Source: Bradyrhizobium sp. CCGE-LA001
GTDB taxonomy: Bacteria > Pseudomonadota > Alphaproteobacteria > Rhizobiales > Xanthobacteraceae
Length of the DNA stretch: 64,000 bases
Direction: 5' to 3'
Assembly (NCBI RefSeq): GCF_000296215.2
Contig: NZ_CP013949.1
Coordinates: 3,837,501-3,901,500 of the forward strand
The notes beneath the pieces were generated by a model. It worked only from the letters and a program-made list of their open reading frames with translations, did no database searches and had not been told where the DNA came from. Below, one piece after another: positions 7,733 through 15,938 of the stretch (its first letter is position 1; every line of letters starts with the position of its first letter). A program made the position numbers and the translations under genes.

Positions 7733-8704
7733 ATGAGACTCAAGAGCGTTTTACTTGCCGCATTGCTGCTCGCCCCGACGGCCGCGCTGGCCGCACCGGG
7801 CATCGTCACCGTCTCGACCGGCCTGCGCGCCGGACCGGGCACGGGCTTACCCCTCGTCGATCGCGTCCCCGGCGGCGCCCGCGTCAACATCCATGGCTGC
7901 CTGCGTGGCAACGCCTGGTGCGACGTGAGCTTCTCCGACGATCGCGGCTGGGTATCGTCGCAATATCTCCAGTACCTCTACCGCAATCATTACGTCTATC
8001 TCCCCGACTATGTCGACGTGATTGACGTTCCCATCGTTCCCTTCGTGCTGACGTCGTATTGGTCGAGCCACTATGGCGGACGTCCCTGGTATCGCCGCCA
8101 CGCTCATTGGAATAATTACTGGAGCTCGCATCAACGCCTTGCGACGCGGATGACCCTTGATCCACGGGCGGCTCGCATCGGTCGCGCTGCGACGCGTGAC
8201 GGAGCGATCGCACTCGAACGCAGCGGCTTGCGTGGCAAAAGAGAGGCTGCAATCTCTCGGCGTGACGCCGCCACGACGGCCCGGCCCGATGCCGCCATCA
8301 CCAAGCGTGATGCGGTTACGGCCGACCGGACCCGCGCCGGACGGAGCGAGCGCGTCCTCAATGAGCGCACTGCCGTGCAGAACCGCGGCCCGCGCGATGC
8401 GCAGGCGCGCGTAATGCGCGACAATGCTGCAGGCCGCGCCGCCGTGCGCGCGCAACCGATGACGCGTACGCATGAAGCACCACGCGTGTCGACCGCACCG
8501 GTTGCACGGCCCGCAACGCCGCAGGTCGCCCGGCCGAACGTCAGCCATGGCTCGCCGATGAATGCCCGTGCGCAGATGCCGACGTCACGCGCGGCCGCGC
8601 CTGCGCCGCATACGGGCGGTGGGGGCGCTCCGCACATCAGCGCCGGCCCACGTGGCGGCGGCGCGCCGGCCGGTGGTCCAGGCGGCGGCCATCAAAAGAA
8701 GTAA
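7733..8704 (+). CDS. Secreted SH3-domain protein
   Basis: A 323-residue exported protein. The signal peptide (MRLKSVLLAALLLAPTAALA) is followed by a bacterial SH3 domain with the typical start VTVSTGLRAGPGTGLPLVDRVP, a cysteine pair in GCLRGNAWCDV and RGWVSSQYLQYLY. An aromatic stretch (about residues 80-135) and a long Ala/Arg-rich low-complexity tail ending in Gly and His follow. SH3 domains of this kind often bind peptidoglycan or other envelope polymers. ATG at 7733 has GAGGAGG upstream. A strong terminator follows at 8715, so it is monocistronic. Confidence 0.85.
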   Translation: MRLKSVLLAALLLAPTAALAAPGIVTVSTGLRAGPGTGLPLVDRVPGGARVNIHGCLRGNAWCDVSFSDDRGWVSSQYLQYLYRNHYVYLPDYVDVIDVPIVPFVLTSYWSSHYGGRPWYRRHAHWNNYWSSHQRLATRMTLDPRAARIGRAATRDGAIALERSGLRGKREAAISRRDAATTARPDAAITKRDAVTADRTRAGRSERVLNERTAVQNRGPRDAQARVMRDNAAGRAAVRAQPMTRTHEAPRVSTAPVARPATPQVARPNVSHGSPMNARAQMPTSRAAAPAPHTGGGGAPHISAGPRGGGAPAGGPGGGHQKK

Positions 8705-8714
8705 CGTTCAAGAG

Positions 8715-8742
8715 AAAGCCCGGTCATTGCGCCGGGCTTTTT
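8715..8742 (+). terminator. Rho-independent terminator
   Basis: Nine-base perfect stem AAAGCCCGG (8715-8723) / CCGGGCTTT (8732-8740), an eight-base loop and a run of five T, eleven bases after the stop of the SH3-domain gene. Confidence 0.9.
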
Positions 8743-8861
8743 CTTGCGAGAGGCCTTTACAATTTAAGTCAGTTCTTCGCGGGCAGATTTCATCGATCGT
8801 AATATGTGTACTCAAAGCTGTAAGCATTCCACTCGGGGCAGCGGGGCACGGGAGGATGATG

Positions 8862-9140
8862 ATGAGACAGAGCCAGGCGGAGGCGCGCCGCCACAACGTT
8901 GCGAAGCGGTCGATGACCAAGGAGGCCAAGCAGCTGTCCGGCCTGATTGCCGGGCTGCGCAAATCTCTCGAAGAAATCCACAAGGAGCGGTCGGGCACGA
9001 AGCTCACCGGCGCCGAGATGGGCATGCTCGACGAGCGCCGTAACAATCTGCTGCTCACCATTGCGGCCCTCGACGACCGCCTCTCGGCAGTGCAGGGATT
9101 GATTGATCTCGGCCGCCCGCACGTGATCCGCGTCCACTAG
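8862..9140 (+). CDS. Small helical hypothetical protein
   Basis: A 92-residue, charged, all-helical protein (MRQSQAEARRHNVAKR... to LIDLGRPHVIRVH) with coiled-coil character through TKEAKQLSGLIAGLRKSLEEI and LDERRNNLLLTIAALDDRL. Three ATG codons stand in a row at 8856, 8859 and 8862; the third sits at the best distance from GGGAGG. No membrane segment and no recognised family. It may be a nucleic-acid or protein-binding helper; nothing in the sequence proves it. Confidence 0.7.
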   Translation: MRQSQAEARRHNVAKRSMTKEAKQLSGLIAGLRKSLEEIHKERSGTKLTGAEMGMLDERRNNLLLTIAALDDRLSAVQGLIDLGRPHVIRVH

Positions 9141-9351
9141 CGGAGCCGGGCAGGCCGGGTCTCGGTCGAGCACCGACGGCAATCAGAAGCGCGTTCCTGA
9201 TGCGGCGCGCTCACCCCGGGTCACCCGGCTGTTAGCGGGCCAGCGCCATGCGGCCTGCGGAGGGCACCAAATTGCCACGCTCCCGGCGAATTGCCGCCAA
9301 AGCACGCTGCCACGAGAGGAGCGGGGGCAGGGCAACGCAAGGGGATGCGCA

Positions 9352-9531
9352 TTGGCCTACAAAATGGTCGCAGAACGCGACAATGAGAAATACAGTTTCG
9401 CCCGCGAGAGTCGGTTGCTCATCGTGGCCAAGGCGAAGGTGTGGGCCAGCGAGGGGTGGCGGGTCGTCATCACCGATCAGGACGGCAAGGCCTACGCGCC
9501 GCCCGAATTCGAGCAGCCATCGGCGGCGTGA
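9352..9531 (+). CDS. Small hypothetical protein (59 residues)
   Basis: A short reading frame, MAYKMVAERDNEKYSFARES to PPEFEQPSAA, with mixed charged and hydrophobic residues like a folded domain (RLLIVAKAKVWASEGWRVVITDQDGKAY resembles a beta-alpha-beta arrangement). The start is TTG at 9352 preceded by AAGGGG at a normal distance; ATG at 9364 is the alternative and shortens it by four residues. Codon third positions are strongly G/C as in real genes here. Function unknown. Confidence 0.6.
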   Translation: MAYKMVAERDNEKYSFARESRLLIVAKAKVWASEGWRVVITDQDGKAYAPPEFEQPSAA

Positions 9532-9636
9532 CCGCTGAGGAGCAAGCTTGTTTTTTTTGTTTTGAACAGGGCGCGGCTTGATCGCGCCCTCGATGAGTCT
9601 TCGGCCGGCGTAAACTAGCCGACGTCCCGGGTCTCA

Positions 9637-10206
9637 TTAGCCGCGCCGATAGGTCTGCGCGATCAGCCGGTCGTGCACGGCACGCAGGTCCGCGCTCATG
9701 CGCGTCTGTCCCGTCGTGACATAGGACAGCCACGCGCCGTCGGCGGCGAGGCGCACGACGTGAAGATCGGGCGCGCTGTCGGTGGCGCGATGGCGCTTGA
9801 GCCGGGCCTTGATCCAGTCGTTCCAAAGCCGGCGCAGCGAGGGATCGGTGACGACCACCATGCTCAGCGCCGCCCAGGGCGAGGCAAAGCCGAAGGCCTT
9901 GCCGGTGAACACCGCATTCACATAGGCCCGCGTGAATCTGCCGCGCGGCTTGGGATCGGCTTCGATGGTCGCGTCGATCTCGGCATCGACACGGGCGAGG
10001 AGATCGGCGAACAGGCCCTCGATCAGCGCCTGCTTGCTGCCGAAATGATGAAACAGTCCGCCCTTGGTGACGCCGGCCGCCGCCGCGACCGCCTGCACCG
10101 TCACGCCGGAAACGCCATGGTCCAGTGCGATGGCAGCAGCGTGATCGAGCAAAGCGCGCCGCACCTGCTCAGGCTGCTTGGCGCGGGTGTAGCGGCTTTC
10201 CGGCAT
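9637..10206 (-). CDS. TetR family transcriptional regulator
   Basis: A 189-residue TetR protein with the N-terminal helix-turn-helix VTVQAVAAAAGVTKGGLFHHFGSKQALIEGL and an all-helical ligand domain. Its ATG (10206-10204) overlaps the TGA of the SMR gene upstream by one base, so both are one transcript. The natural role is repression of the efflux gene with relief by a toxic cation or drug, probably through the palindrome at 10585-10596. Confidence 0.9.
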   Translation of the reverse strand: MPESRYTRAKQPEQVRRALLDHAAAIALDHGVSGVTVQAVAAAAGVTKGGLFHHFGSKQALIEGLFADLLARVDAEIDATIEADPKPRGRFTRAYVNAVFTGKAFGFASPWAALSMVVVTDPSLRRLWNDWIKARLKRHRATDSAPDLHVVRLAADGAWLSYVTTGQTRMSADLRAVHDRLIAQTYRRG

Positions 10207-10565
10207 CAATGCACCGCGGTCTCCGAGAACAGGTTGATGACCACGACCCCTGATACGATCAGCGCGATGCCGACAAAGGCGGCGGCATCCAGCATCTGGC
10301 GGAACAGAACGAAGGAGACCGTTGCGGTCAGGATGATTCCGACCCCGCCCCAGATCGCATAGGCGATGCTGAGGGGAATGACGCGGATCGCGACCGACAG
10401 TGCGTAGAAGGAGGCGACGTAGAGCAACACCATCGCCAGCGTCGGCCACGGCCGGGTGAACTGCGCCGACTGCTGCAGGAAGGCCGAGGCGGTGACCTCG
10501 AAGATGATGGCGATAGCGAGTGCCGCATAGGCATTGAAGGCGGATGTCATGACGAGCTCGGGCAT
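10206..10565 (-). CDS. SMR family multidrug efflux protein
   Basis: A 119-residue, four-helix small multidrug resistance protein. The membrane glutamate that couples protons and drug is in AIAIIFEVTASAFLQQS; other marks are AYAIWGGVGIILTATVS and the last helix GIALIVSGVVVINL. It works as a dimer in the inner membrane, exchanging protons for cationic compounds. The start is uncertain: ATG at 10565 gives MPELVMTSAF, the internal ATG at 10550 gives MTSAF, and neither has a good binding site. It is the first gene of an operon with TetR. Confidence 0.9.
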   Translation of the reverse strand: MPELVMTSAFNAYAALAIAIIFEVTASAFLQQSAQFTRPWPTLAMVLLYVASFYALSVAIRVIPLSIAYAIWGGVGIILTATVSFVLFRQMLDAAAFVGIALIVSGVVVINLFSETAVH

Positions 10566-10584
10566 GGCGCGGAAAGTCGAAAGA

Positions 10585-10596
10585 TACCGCGCGGTA
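10585..10596. promoter_or_regulatory. Palindrome upstream of the SMR-TetR operon
   Basis: TACCGCGCGGTA is a perfect 12-base palindrome about 20 bases before the SMR start, with weak extension outward (AAAGA on one side, GGTTT on the other). Position and symmetry fit a TetR-family operator controlling the operon. Confidence 0.55.
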
Positions 10597-10851
10597 GGTT
10601 TGTTTTAGCACACGGAGCATGGCCTTTGCCAGGAGCAGATATCACGAGTGAGTGACGAGCCTGCGACAGGCCCAGAGGTTCCGCTGGGTCGCCAAGGCAG
10701 ACCGGGCGAGACCTCCGCTGGCGCGCTGGTGCACGCCTTCATTCGGCGAGGGCGAGGGCATTGTCGCCGCTTCAAGGCCGATTGTTCTTCAGATTTCACG
10801 GGGTCATGGGTTAGCCTCGTCTCGTCCGTCCACCGATCGAGCAGCCGCACC

Positions 10852-11493
10852 ATGCACGTCCTCCGCCCCCAATTCCGCATCGAGGAGCAGCGCGCGCTGG
10901 AATTTGCCGCATCTCGCGGCTTCGGCGTGATCGTAGCCGCGGACGAGGGCGGGCCGCGGGCCTCGCACGTGCCGTTCGTGCTGGCCGAGCGCGGCGACCG
11001 CACCATCGTGCAGATTCACTTCACCGCCAAAAATCCACTTGTGCCTCTGGCCGACGGCAGCAGACGATTTCTGCTGATCGTCTCCGGCGATGACGCTTAT
11101 GTCTCCAATGACTGGTATGCCTCGCGCGACAACGTCTCGACCTGGCTCTATGAAGCGGTGCACCTGTCGGGCGTGGCGCATCTGCGCGGGCTCGACGAGA
11201 ACCGCGGACACGGCGATGCGCTGCTTGCGGTTTCCGAAGCGCGCTTGCCGAAACAGCCCTGGGATCTCGCGCAGATGGAGCCGGGCAAGCGCGAGAGCAT
11301 GCTGGCTGCGATCCGCGTCGTCGATCTCGTGGTGGATCAGATCGAAGGACAGGCCAAGCTCAACCAGCATAAGAGCGATGCGGACCATGTCGCGGTCGTC
11401 AATCGATTGGCACAGTCGGAGGAGACAGGCCACCGGCGGCTGGCGCGCCAGATGCAGACCCTGCGGCCGGGACTCGAATACGAGATGCCGTAA
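10852..11493 (+). CDS. PaiB-like FMN-binding regulator
   Basis: A 213-residue member of the PaiB / FMN-binding negative regulator family. It begins MHVLRPQFRIEEQRAL and has the split-barrel features ASHVPFVL, FTAKNPLVPL, GDDAYVSNDWYASR and NVSTWLYEAVHLSGVAHL, ending in KLNQHKSDADH and a short helical tail. The longer frame to 10648 lacks family likeness, so ATG 10852 is used. In Bacillus PaiB affects protease and sporulation genes; the role in this lineage is unknown. A pyridoxal kinase gene follows 40 bases later, and PaiB folds resemble pyridoxamine phosphate oxidases. Confidence 0.88.
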   Translation: MHVLRPQFRIEEQRALEFAASRGFGVIVAADEGGPRASHVPFVLAERGDRTIVQIHFTAKNPLVPLADGSRRFLLIVSGDDAYVSNDWYASRDNVSTWLYEAVHLSGVAHLRGLDENRGHGDALLAVSEARLPKQPWDLAQMEPGKRESMLAAIRVVDLVVDQIEGQAKLNQHKSDADHVAVVNRLAQSEETGHRRLARQMQTLRPGLEYEMP

Positions 11494-11533
11494 CGCTTGC
11501 CTCCTCTGACGTTTGACCTTACGGACCTCCTTC

Positions 11534-12346
11534 ATGCTCGTCATTTCCATTCAAAGCCAGGTGGTCCACGGCCACGTCGGCAACAGCGCGGCGGCTTATG
11601 CCGTGCAAGCGGAGGGCGTGAACGTCGCGGCGGTGCCGACGACGCTGCTGTCGAACCATCCGCGCTATCCCAGCCTGCGCGGGCGGGTGCTCGAGACTGA
11701 GCTGGTCGCCGATCTCCTGAGGGGTGTCGAGGAGCGCGGCCTTGTCGACGAAGCTGCCGTGGTCGTCACCGGCTATCTCGGCTCGCCCGGTAATGCCGCC
11801 GTCGTCGCTGACTTTGTCGAGCGGGCCTTGGTGCACAATCCGAAGCTCGTCTATCTCTGCGATCCCGTGATCGGTGATGACGGCCACGTCTATGTCGCCG
11901 ACGGAATTCTGGACGTGGTTCGGCACCGGCTCCTGCCGGCTGCGAACCTGACCACACCGAACCGCTTCGAGCTCGAGCTGCTTGCGGGCCTCTCGATCGC
12001 CGATGCGCAGGACCTGCGCGCCGCCTGCGCGGCGTTAGCGAAAGGGCGTCGTATCGACGTCGTTGCCACCGGCTGCACGCTCGCGGACACGGCGGAAGGC
12101 CAGCTGGAAACGATCCTCTGCGCCGACGGCCATTTGTCGCGGTTTGCGACGCCGCGCCTGCCGATCCGGCCCTATGGCACCGGCGACCTTCTCACCGGCC
12201 TGATCGCAGCGCATCTGGCCAAGGGCGAAGTGACGGACGTGGCCGTGCAGCTCGCGGTAGAGACGATCTTTGCCGTGCTGGTGCGCACGCAGGAGGCCGG
12301 CACGGCCGAGATGCGCCTCGTGCCGCTGCCGGGCCGCAAGCCTTAA
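11534..12346 (+). CDS. pdxY: Pyridoxal kinase
   Basis: A 270-residue ribokinase-family enzyme that phosphorylates pyridoxal in B6 salvage. Family marks are MLVISIQSQVVHGHVGNSAA at the start (the pyridoxal pocket), VYLCDPVIGDDGHVYV, LTTPNRFELELLAG and the ATP/anion-hole loop PYGTGDLLTG with the catalytic aspartate. ATG at 11534 starts directly at the conserved first strand. It is 40 bases after the PaiB-like gene on the same strand and may be co-transcribed. Confidence 0.92.
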   Translation: MLVISIQSQVVHGHVGNSAAAYAVQAEGVNVAAVPTTLLSNHPRYPSLRGRVLETELVADLLRGVEERGLVDEAAVVVTGYLGSPGNAAVVADFVERALVHNPKLVYLCDPVIGDDGHVYVADGILDVVRHRLLPAANLTTPNRFELELLAGLSIADAQDLRAACAALAKGRRIDVVATGCTLADTAEGQLETILCADGHLSRFATPRLPIRPYGTGDLLTGLIAAHLAKGEVTDVAVQLAVETIFAVLVRTQEAGTAEMRLVPLPGRKP

Positions 12347-12351
12347 CAGCG

Positions 12352-13653
12352 TCAGGTCGCGCGCTTGCCGGCCGATTGTGCCGCCTTCTGCGGTTTTGCC
12401 GGGCTCTTCTGCTCGCCGCGCGCGGCCTGGGCCTTGGGCGGCTTTGCGTGGGCTATAGCATGCGTCTTCTTCGGCTTGACGCTAGCTTCCTTGCGATCGG
12501 CCGTGCCCCGGCGCGAGACGTATTCCTGACCGTCGATCGGGCCGACATGCGGCGGATCGCGCCCGAGATAGGGCCGGCCGATGCCGTAGGCCTTGCCGTT
12601 GGCGTCGACCCACTTCCACAGGATCTCGGTCGAAACCCAGCGTTGCGCCCGGTTGTTGCCCTGGGTGCTGACGATGTCGGCGGCCATGCCGTGGCCATAG
12701 CCGCCGCGCGTGCTGCCGCCGTGATAGGAGCGGTTGGAGGCAGCCTTCAGGCCGCTCGCAATCGACTGACGATAGTCGTCGCGGAACGCGCTGGTGATGC
12801 CGGGTGAAAGGCCGGCGGCCTCGGCGGCGAGCAGCGTGCGAAACAGCTTTCGCTTGAAGCTCTTGTCCATGCCGCCGATGACGTAGTCCATCATCGACAT
12901 GCCGGTGCGCTCGGCCGCCTTCGGGTCCTTCCAGGTGAAATCCTGGTCGACGAGCTTGGTGAAGCTGCGCATCACGGTCACCGTCTTGCCCTTGCGCTTG
13001 ACGGTGACGGGGCGGCGCTCCACCACCTTCATCGTGTCTTCCTTGGCGGTGCGCTGATAGAGCGCCCAAAGGTAGCGGTCGATGCAGGCATCCATCACGA
13101 AGCATTCGTCGAGCACGGCAACGGTGTCGGCAGGCGGCGATGGCTTGCTCGCTGTAACCGGGGCGGATCCGCTCGCGATCGTCGCAGGCGACAATGCGTC
13201 CGTGGTCACGATCTCGGTGGGATCGGCGGATGCGAGCTTGACGGGCTCTGGTGCCGGCGCTGACGGAGCCTCGGTGACGACGGGAGTTGGTTCCACTGAA
13301 ATCTGAGGCGCGGGCGGCGGCTCCGCCGGCAAAATCACCCCGGCATCGGCCGACGCCAGCTTGAGGGTGGAGGTGGGCAGCTCCGGCGCGGCTGCCGCTT
13401 CAACCGCTGGCGGGATCGCCGCCGTAGCAGCGATATCGGCGGTCAGGGCGACACCGTCTTCGATGGTCGCGGCGCGGGGGACGTCGGCCAGGTCGAGGCG
13501 GCTGAGATCCTTCGCGCGCGTGGCAGCGGCTGCATTCGCACCGCTATTTTCGATGAGCGCAGGCGCGTAGGCCGACAATGAGAGCACCAGCCAGCCGGCG
13601 AGAACGGCCGAGGGGCAGGAGATCGCCACCAGAAGAGACCGCCGATCGTTCAT
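12352..13653 (-). CDS. Membrane-anchored M15/D,D-peptidase-like protein
   Basis: A 433-residue protein: an N-terminal membrane anchor or signal (LLVAISCPSAVLAGWLVLSL), a 150-residue Pro/Ala-rich linker, then a conserved domain from about residue 150. That domain has SAFRDDYRQSIASGLKAA, SYHGGSTRGGYGHGMAAD and DPPHVGPIDG, the histidine/aspartate pattern of zinc D-Ala-D-Ala carboxypeptidase-like folds. The C terminus is Lys/Ala/Pro-rich. ATG at 13653 follows GGAGG. Role in trimming peptidoglycan is probable but substrate unproven. It is convergent with pdxY, 5 bases apart. Confidence 0.75.
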   Translation of the reverse strand: MNDRRSLLVAISCPSAVLAGWLVLSLSAYAPALIENSGANAAAATRAKDLSRLDLADVPRAATIEDGVALTADIAATAAIPPAVEAAAAPELPTSTLKLASADAGVILPAEPPPAPQISVEPTPVVTEAPSAPAPEPVKLASADPTEIVTTDALSPATIASGSAPVTASKPSPPADTVAVLDECFVMDACIDRYLWALYQRTAKEDTMKVVERRPVTVKRKGKTVTVMRSFTKLVDQDFTWKDPKAAERTGMSMMDYVIGGMDKSFKRKLFRTLLAAEAAGLSPGITSAFRDDYRQSIASGLKAASNRSYHGGSTRGGYGHGMAADIVSTQGNNRAQRWVSTEILWKWVDANGKAYGIGRPYLGRDPPHVGPIDGQEYVSRRGTADRKEASVKPKKTHAIAHAKPPKAQAARGEQKSPAKPQKAAQSAGKRAT

Positions 13654-13822
13654 GATCCCTGCCTCCAAACGGTACCGTCCAAACCAGTCCGGTTCGAGCA
13701 GTGGTGATGCAAACAACCAAGACTTGCACGGAAAGGCACGCAGCGCGTTGATTGTTCGGGGGACGGTGTGGCGGCGCAATGGCGCAATTTCGCAAAATCG
13801 GGCTTTTCGGAGCGGTGTTGCG

Positions 13823-13854
13823 AAGTTGCAACGCGAGTTCCGCGGCTGCAACTT
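13823..13854. promoter_or_regulatory. Inverted repeat in a divergent promoter region
   Basis: AAGTTGCA (13823-13830) and TGCAACTT (13847-13854) form a perfect 8-base inverted repeat with a 16-base spacer, between the minus gene starting at 13653 and the plus gene starting at 13882. The centre-to-centre distance of 24 bases is a little over two helical turns. It could be an operator; no regulator is indicated. Confidence 0.35.
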
Positions 13855-13881
13855 TGCACGGGGCTGAGCGTTGAGCGGCCC

Positions 13882-14088
13882 ATGAGCACGCATCCCTCGC
13901 TTCGTCCCATGGACGCCTTCGACCCCGCCGAGCCCGCCATTCTGCATGATCGTGTGTCCGACACGATCATCACCTGGACCGCCGATCAGGCCGATGACTA
14001 CCGGCAGGCCAGCCGGCCGCGCGGAGATGGAACCGTGGCTTGGAAGGCCTACCTGTTCGATGGCTGGGGCAATGTGCTCGGCGGCTGA
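13882..14088 (+). CDS. Small hypothetical protein (68 residues)
   Basis: Reads MSTHPSLRPMDAFDPAEP to VAWKAYLFDGWGNVLGG, acidic and soluble, without signal or membrane segment. The ribosome site is weak. The last third (RPRGDGTVAWKAYLFDGWGNVL) looks like a folded beta region. It is divergent from the peptidase-like gene. No family recognised; whether it is expressed is not certain. Confidence 0.5.
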   Translation: MSTHPSLRPMDAFDPAEPAILHDRVSDTIITWTADQADDYRQASRPRGDGTVAWKAYLFDGWGNVLGG

Positions 14089-14178
14089 CCACCGCTAAAA
14101 ACGCCATGTTGCGGCCGACGCGATTCGGTCAAGGCTCTGTACGCATTAAACATATCGCCATGCGTCAGGCGCGTTATT

Positions 14179-14209
14179 GCAATGCAACAGTACATGTCGC
14201 AATGCAGCA
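14179..14209. promoter_or_regulatory. Pair of 11-base direct repeats 20 bp apart
   Basis: GCAATGCAACA (14179-14189) and GCAATGCAGCA (14199-14209) differ at one base and start exactly 20 bases apart, two turns of the helix, 45 to 75 bases before the small secreted-protein gene at 14255. That geometry fits cooperative binding of a regulator to one face of DNA. Confidence 0.45.
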
Positions 14210-14254
14210 AAGCGCGCTTAAATGTGCTCCGCATCTTCCATCAGGAGCATCACA

Positions 14255-14509
14255 ATGAACAAGAAGACTTTGACGATCGCCGCCACCATCCTGACGATCG
14301 CGGGCGCTACCTCGGCTTTCGCCGCGGAGCTGCCGACCTACGAGGCCAATGGATTTCCGGTCTCTCCCCTGCAGGTTCACGTTCTCGGAGCCAGCCATGT
14401 CCAGCAGCAGGTCGCTGCGCCCACGACAGTCGCGTCCGTGCACCAGTTGAAGGTGCTGGGCTCCCGCAAGGTCAAGACTGCCGACGTCACGACGGGCGCC
14501 ACCCGCTGA
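14255..14509 (+). CDS. Small secreted hypothetical protein
   Basis: An 84-residue exported protein with a textbook signal peptide (MNKKTLTIAATILTIAGATSAFA) and a 60-residue mature part (ELPTYEANGFPVSPLQVHVLG...) without cysteines. ATG at 14255 has AGGAG about eight bases upstream. Similar short secreted proteins are common in Bradyrhizobium. Upstream direct repeats suggest it is regulated. Function unknown. Confidence 0.75.
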   Translation: MNKKTLTIAATILTIAGATSAFAAELPTYEANGFPVSPLQVHVLGASHVQQQVAAPTTVASVHQLKVLGSRKVKTADVTTGATR

Positions 14510-14722
14510 ACTGACATCGCATGACGGGCAGGCGGGTCGCGCAACGCGTGATCCGCCGCCTCACGCGATCTTCGAAATCGACGCTCGATCTCTTTGTGTG
14601 AAAGTGCCGGTCATGCACGGATGTCGCTGCGCTCATCCCAGAAGTTGCGCCTTTTTCGCTGCGTGCCAGCGTTGCAGCGATGTGGGTTGAGGCCTCTCGC
14701 ACGCTGACATAACGCTTCTTCC

Positions 14723-15643
14723 ATGGATCAGCGGACGAGCGGCGCTGACGCTCTCATCGAGAAGAACGACGCAAGCCCGGCGCTGCTCGGCGTCGTCTGC
14801 GGGCTGGCAGCGGCGCTGTTCTGGGCGCTCGGCTTTGCGGCTACGCGGCACGGGCTGAAGCTCGGCTTCACGCCGGTCGATCTGCTCGTGCATCGCTATG
14901 TCTGGTCGGGCATCGCCTTCCTGCCGCTGGTCTTTCGCACCGGCATCTCCGATCTCTGCGGCATCGGCTGGGGCAGGGGCCTTGCGCTGATGGTGCTGGG
15001 CGGTCCGGTGATGGCGCTGATCTCCTACACCGGATTCCTGTTCGTGCCGCTCGGCCATGGCAGCGTGATCCAACCCTCCAGCGCGACGCTCGGCGGCCTG
15101 CTGCTCGCAGCCCTGTTCCTGAAGGAGAAGATCTCCGCATCGCGCCTTGCCGGCGCGCTCGTCATCGTCGGCGGCCTCGGCGTGATCGGCGCAGAATCGA
15201 TCGGCCATATCGGCGCCGACGGCGTGTTGGGCGACCTCATCTTCGTGCTCACCGGATTCATGTTCGCCGGCTTCGGCACGCTGCTGCGCCATTGGCGCGT
15301 CTCCGCCGTGTCGGCCGCGCTCGTCATCAACGTGCTGTCGCTGCTGCTCCTGCCGATCTATCTCGCAACCGAGGGGCCCGCCCGCATCGCGGCGATCGGC
15401 GTCAGCGAGAACGCGATCCAGGCGCTGGCGCAGGGCGTGCTCGCAGGGCCCGCCGCGCTCTATCTGTTCGCCGTTTCGGTGCAGCGCCTTGGCGTCGCCC
15501 GCGCCGCGGTGTTTCCTGCGATCGTGCCGGCGCTGACGCTGCTGGTCGGCTGGATCCTCCTCGGCGAGCCGCCGACGACACTGCAGACGGCGGGCCTCGT
15601 GACGGTGCTGTGCGGGTTCTATTTGGCGCAGCGGCAGCGATAG
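14723..15643 (+). CDS. EamA/DMT family transporter
   Basis: A 306-residue inner-membrane protein with ten predicted helices in two EamA repeats. The first includes LLGVVCGLAAALFWALGFAATR and the typical VIQPSSATLGGLLLAALFLKEKI; the second ends AAVFPAIVPALTLLVGWILLGEPPTT. This family exports amino acids and other metabolites; the substrate is not predictable. The gene stands alone. A GC-rich hairpin without a T run (15677-15695) lies 34 bases after the stop. Confidence 0.88.
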   Translation: MDQRTSGADALIEKNDASPALLGVVCGLAAALFWALGFAATRHGLKLGFTPVDLLVHRYVWSGIAFLPLVFRTGISDLCGIGWGRGLALMVLGGPVMALISYTGFLFVPLGHGSVIQPSSATLGGLLLAALFLKEKISASRLAGALVIVGGLGVIGAESIGHIGADGVLGDLIFVLTGFMFAGFGTLLRHWRVSAVSAALVINVLSLLLLPIYLATEGPARIAAIGVSENAIQALAQGVLAGPAALYLFAVSVQRLGVARAAVFPAIVPALTLLVGWILLGEPPTTLQTAGLVTVLCGFYLAQRQR

Positions 15644-15676
15644 ACGCCGATGCATCGCGGCGCGCTCAAACAAGAG

Positions 15677-15695
15677 GGCCGCCCCGTGGGCGGCC
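15677..15695 (+). terminator. Strong hairpin after the EamA gene
   Basis: GGCCGCCC (15677-15684) pairs perfectly with GGGCGGCC (15688-15695) over a three-base loop. No T run follows, so it may act as a 3' RNA stabiliser or a weak terminator rather than a full Rho-independent terminator. Confidence 0.45.
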
Positions 15696-15938
15696 GCTGA
15701 AGTCTCAAAGCTGTGATGCAATCGAACAGGTAACCCTGCAAGCCAGCCCCGGGGCGAGAAAATCGATGCGCACTCAAAACGCCTGCCCGGCAACCGCCAG
15801 CTTACACAGATTTGCGACAGTGATAAGAAAATAGTTTGTTCCGAAAACGGAACGGGCGTTAGCGTTACCGAAGCCTCGACCGCCAGGTGCGGCACCATCC
15901 CGGATTGCGCTGTGCTCCATCCGGACTAGGCTACGCCC

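Noticed and set aside
5611..7911. Minus-strand 766-codon frame over the FAD monooxygenase
   Set aside because: Shadow of the monooxygenase gene; rich in His, Arg and Asp with no family likeness.
9568..9590. Hairpin AGGGCGCG/CGCGCCCT as terminator of the small gene at 9352-9531
   Set aside because: No T run follows on either strand; the T run at 9550-9558 lies before the hairpin. It may still be a weak signal but is not called.
14633..15898. Minus-strand 421-codon frame over the EamA gene
   Set aside because: Translation is a charged low-complexity string typical of antisense to membrane proteins.
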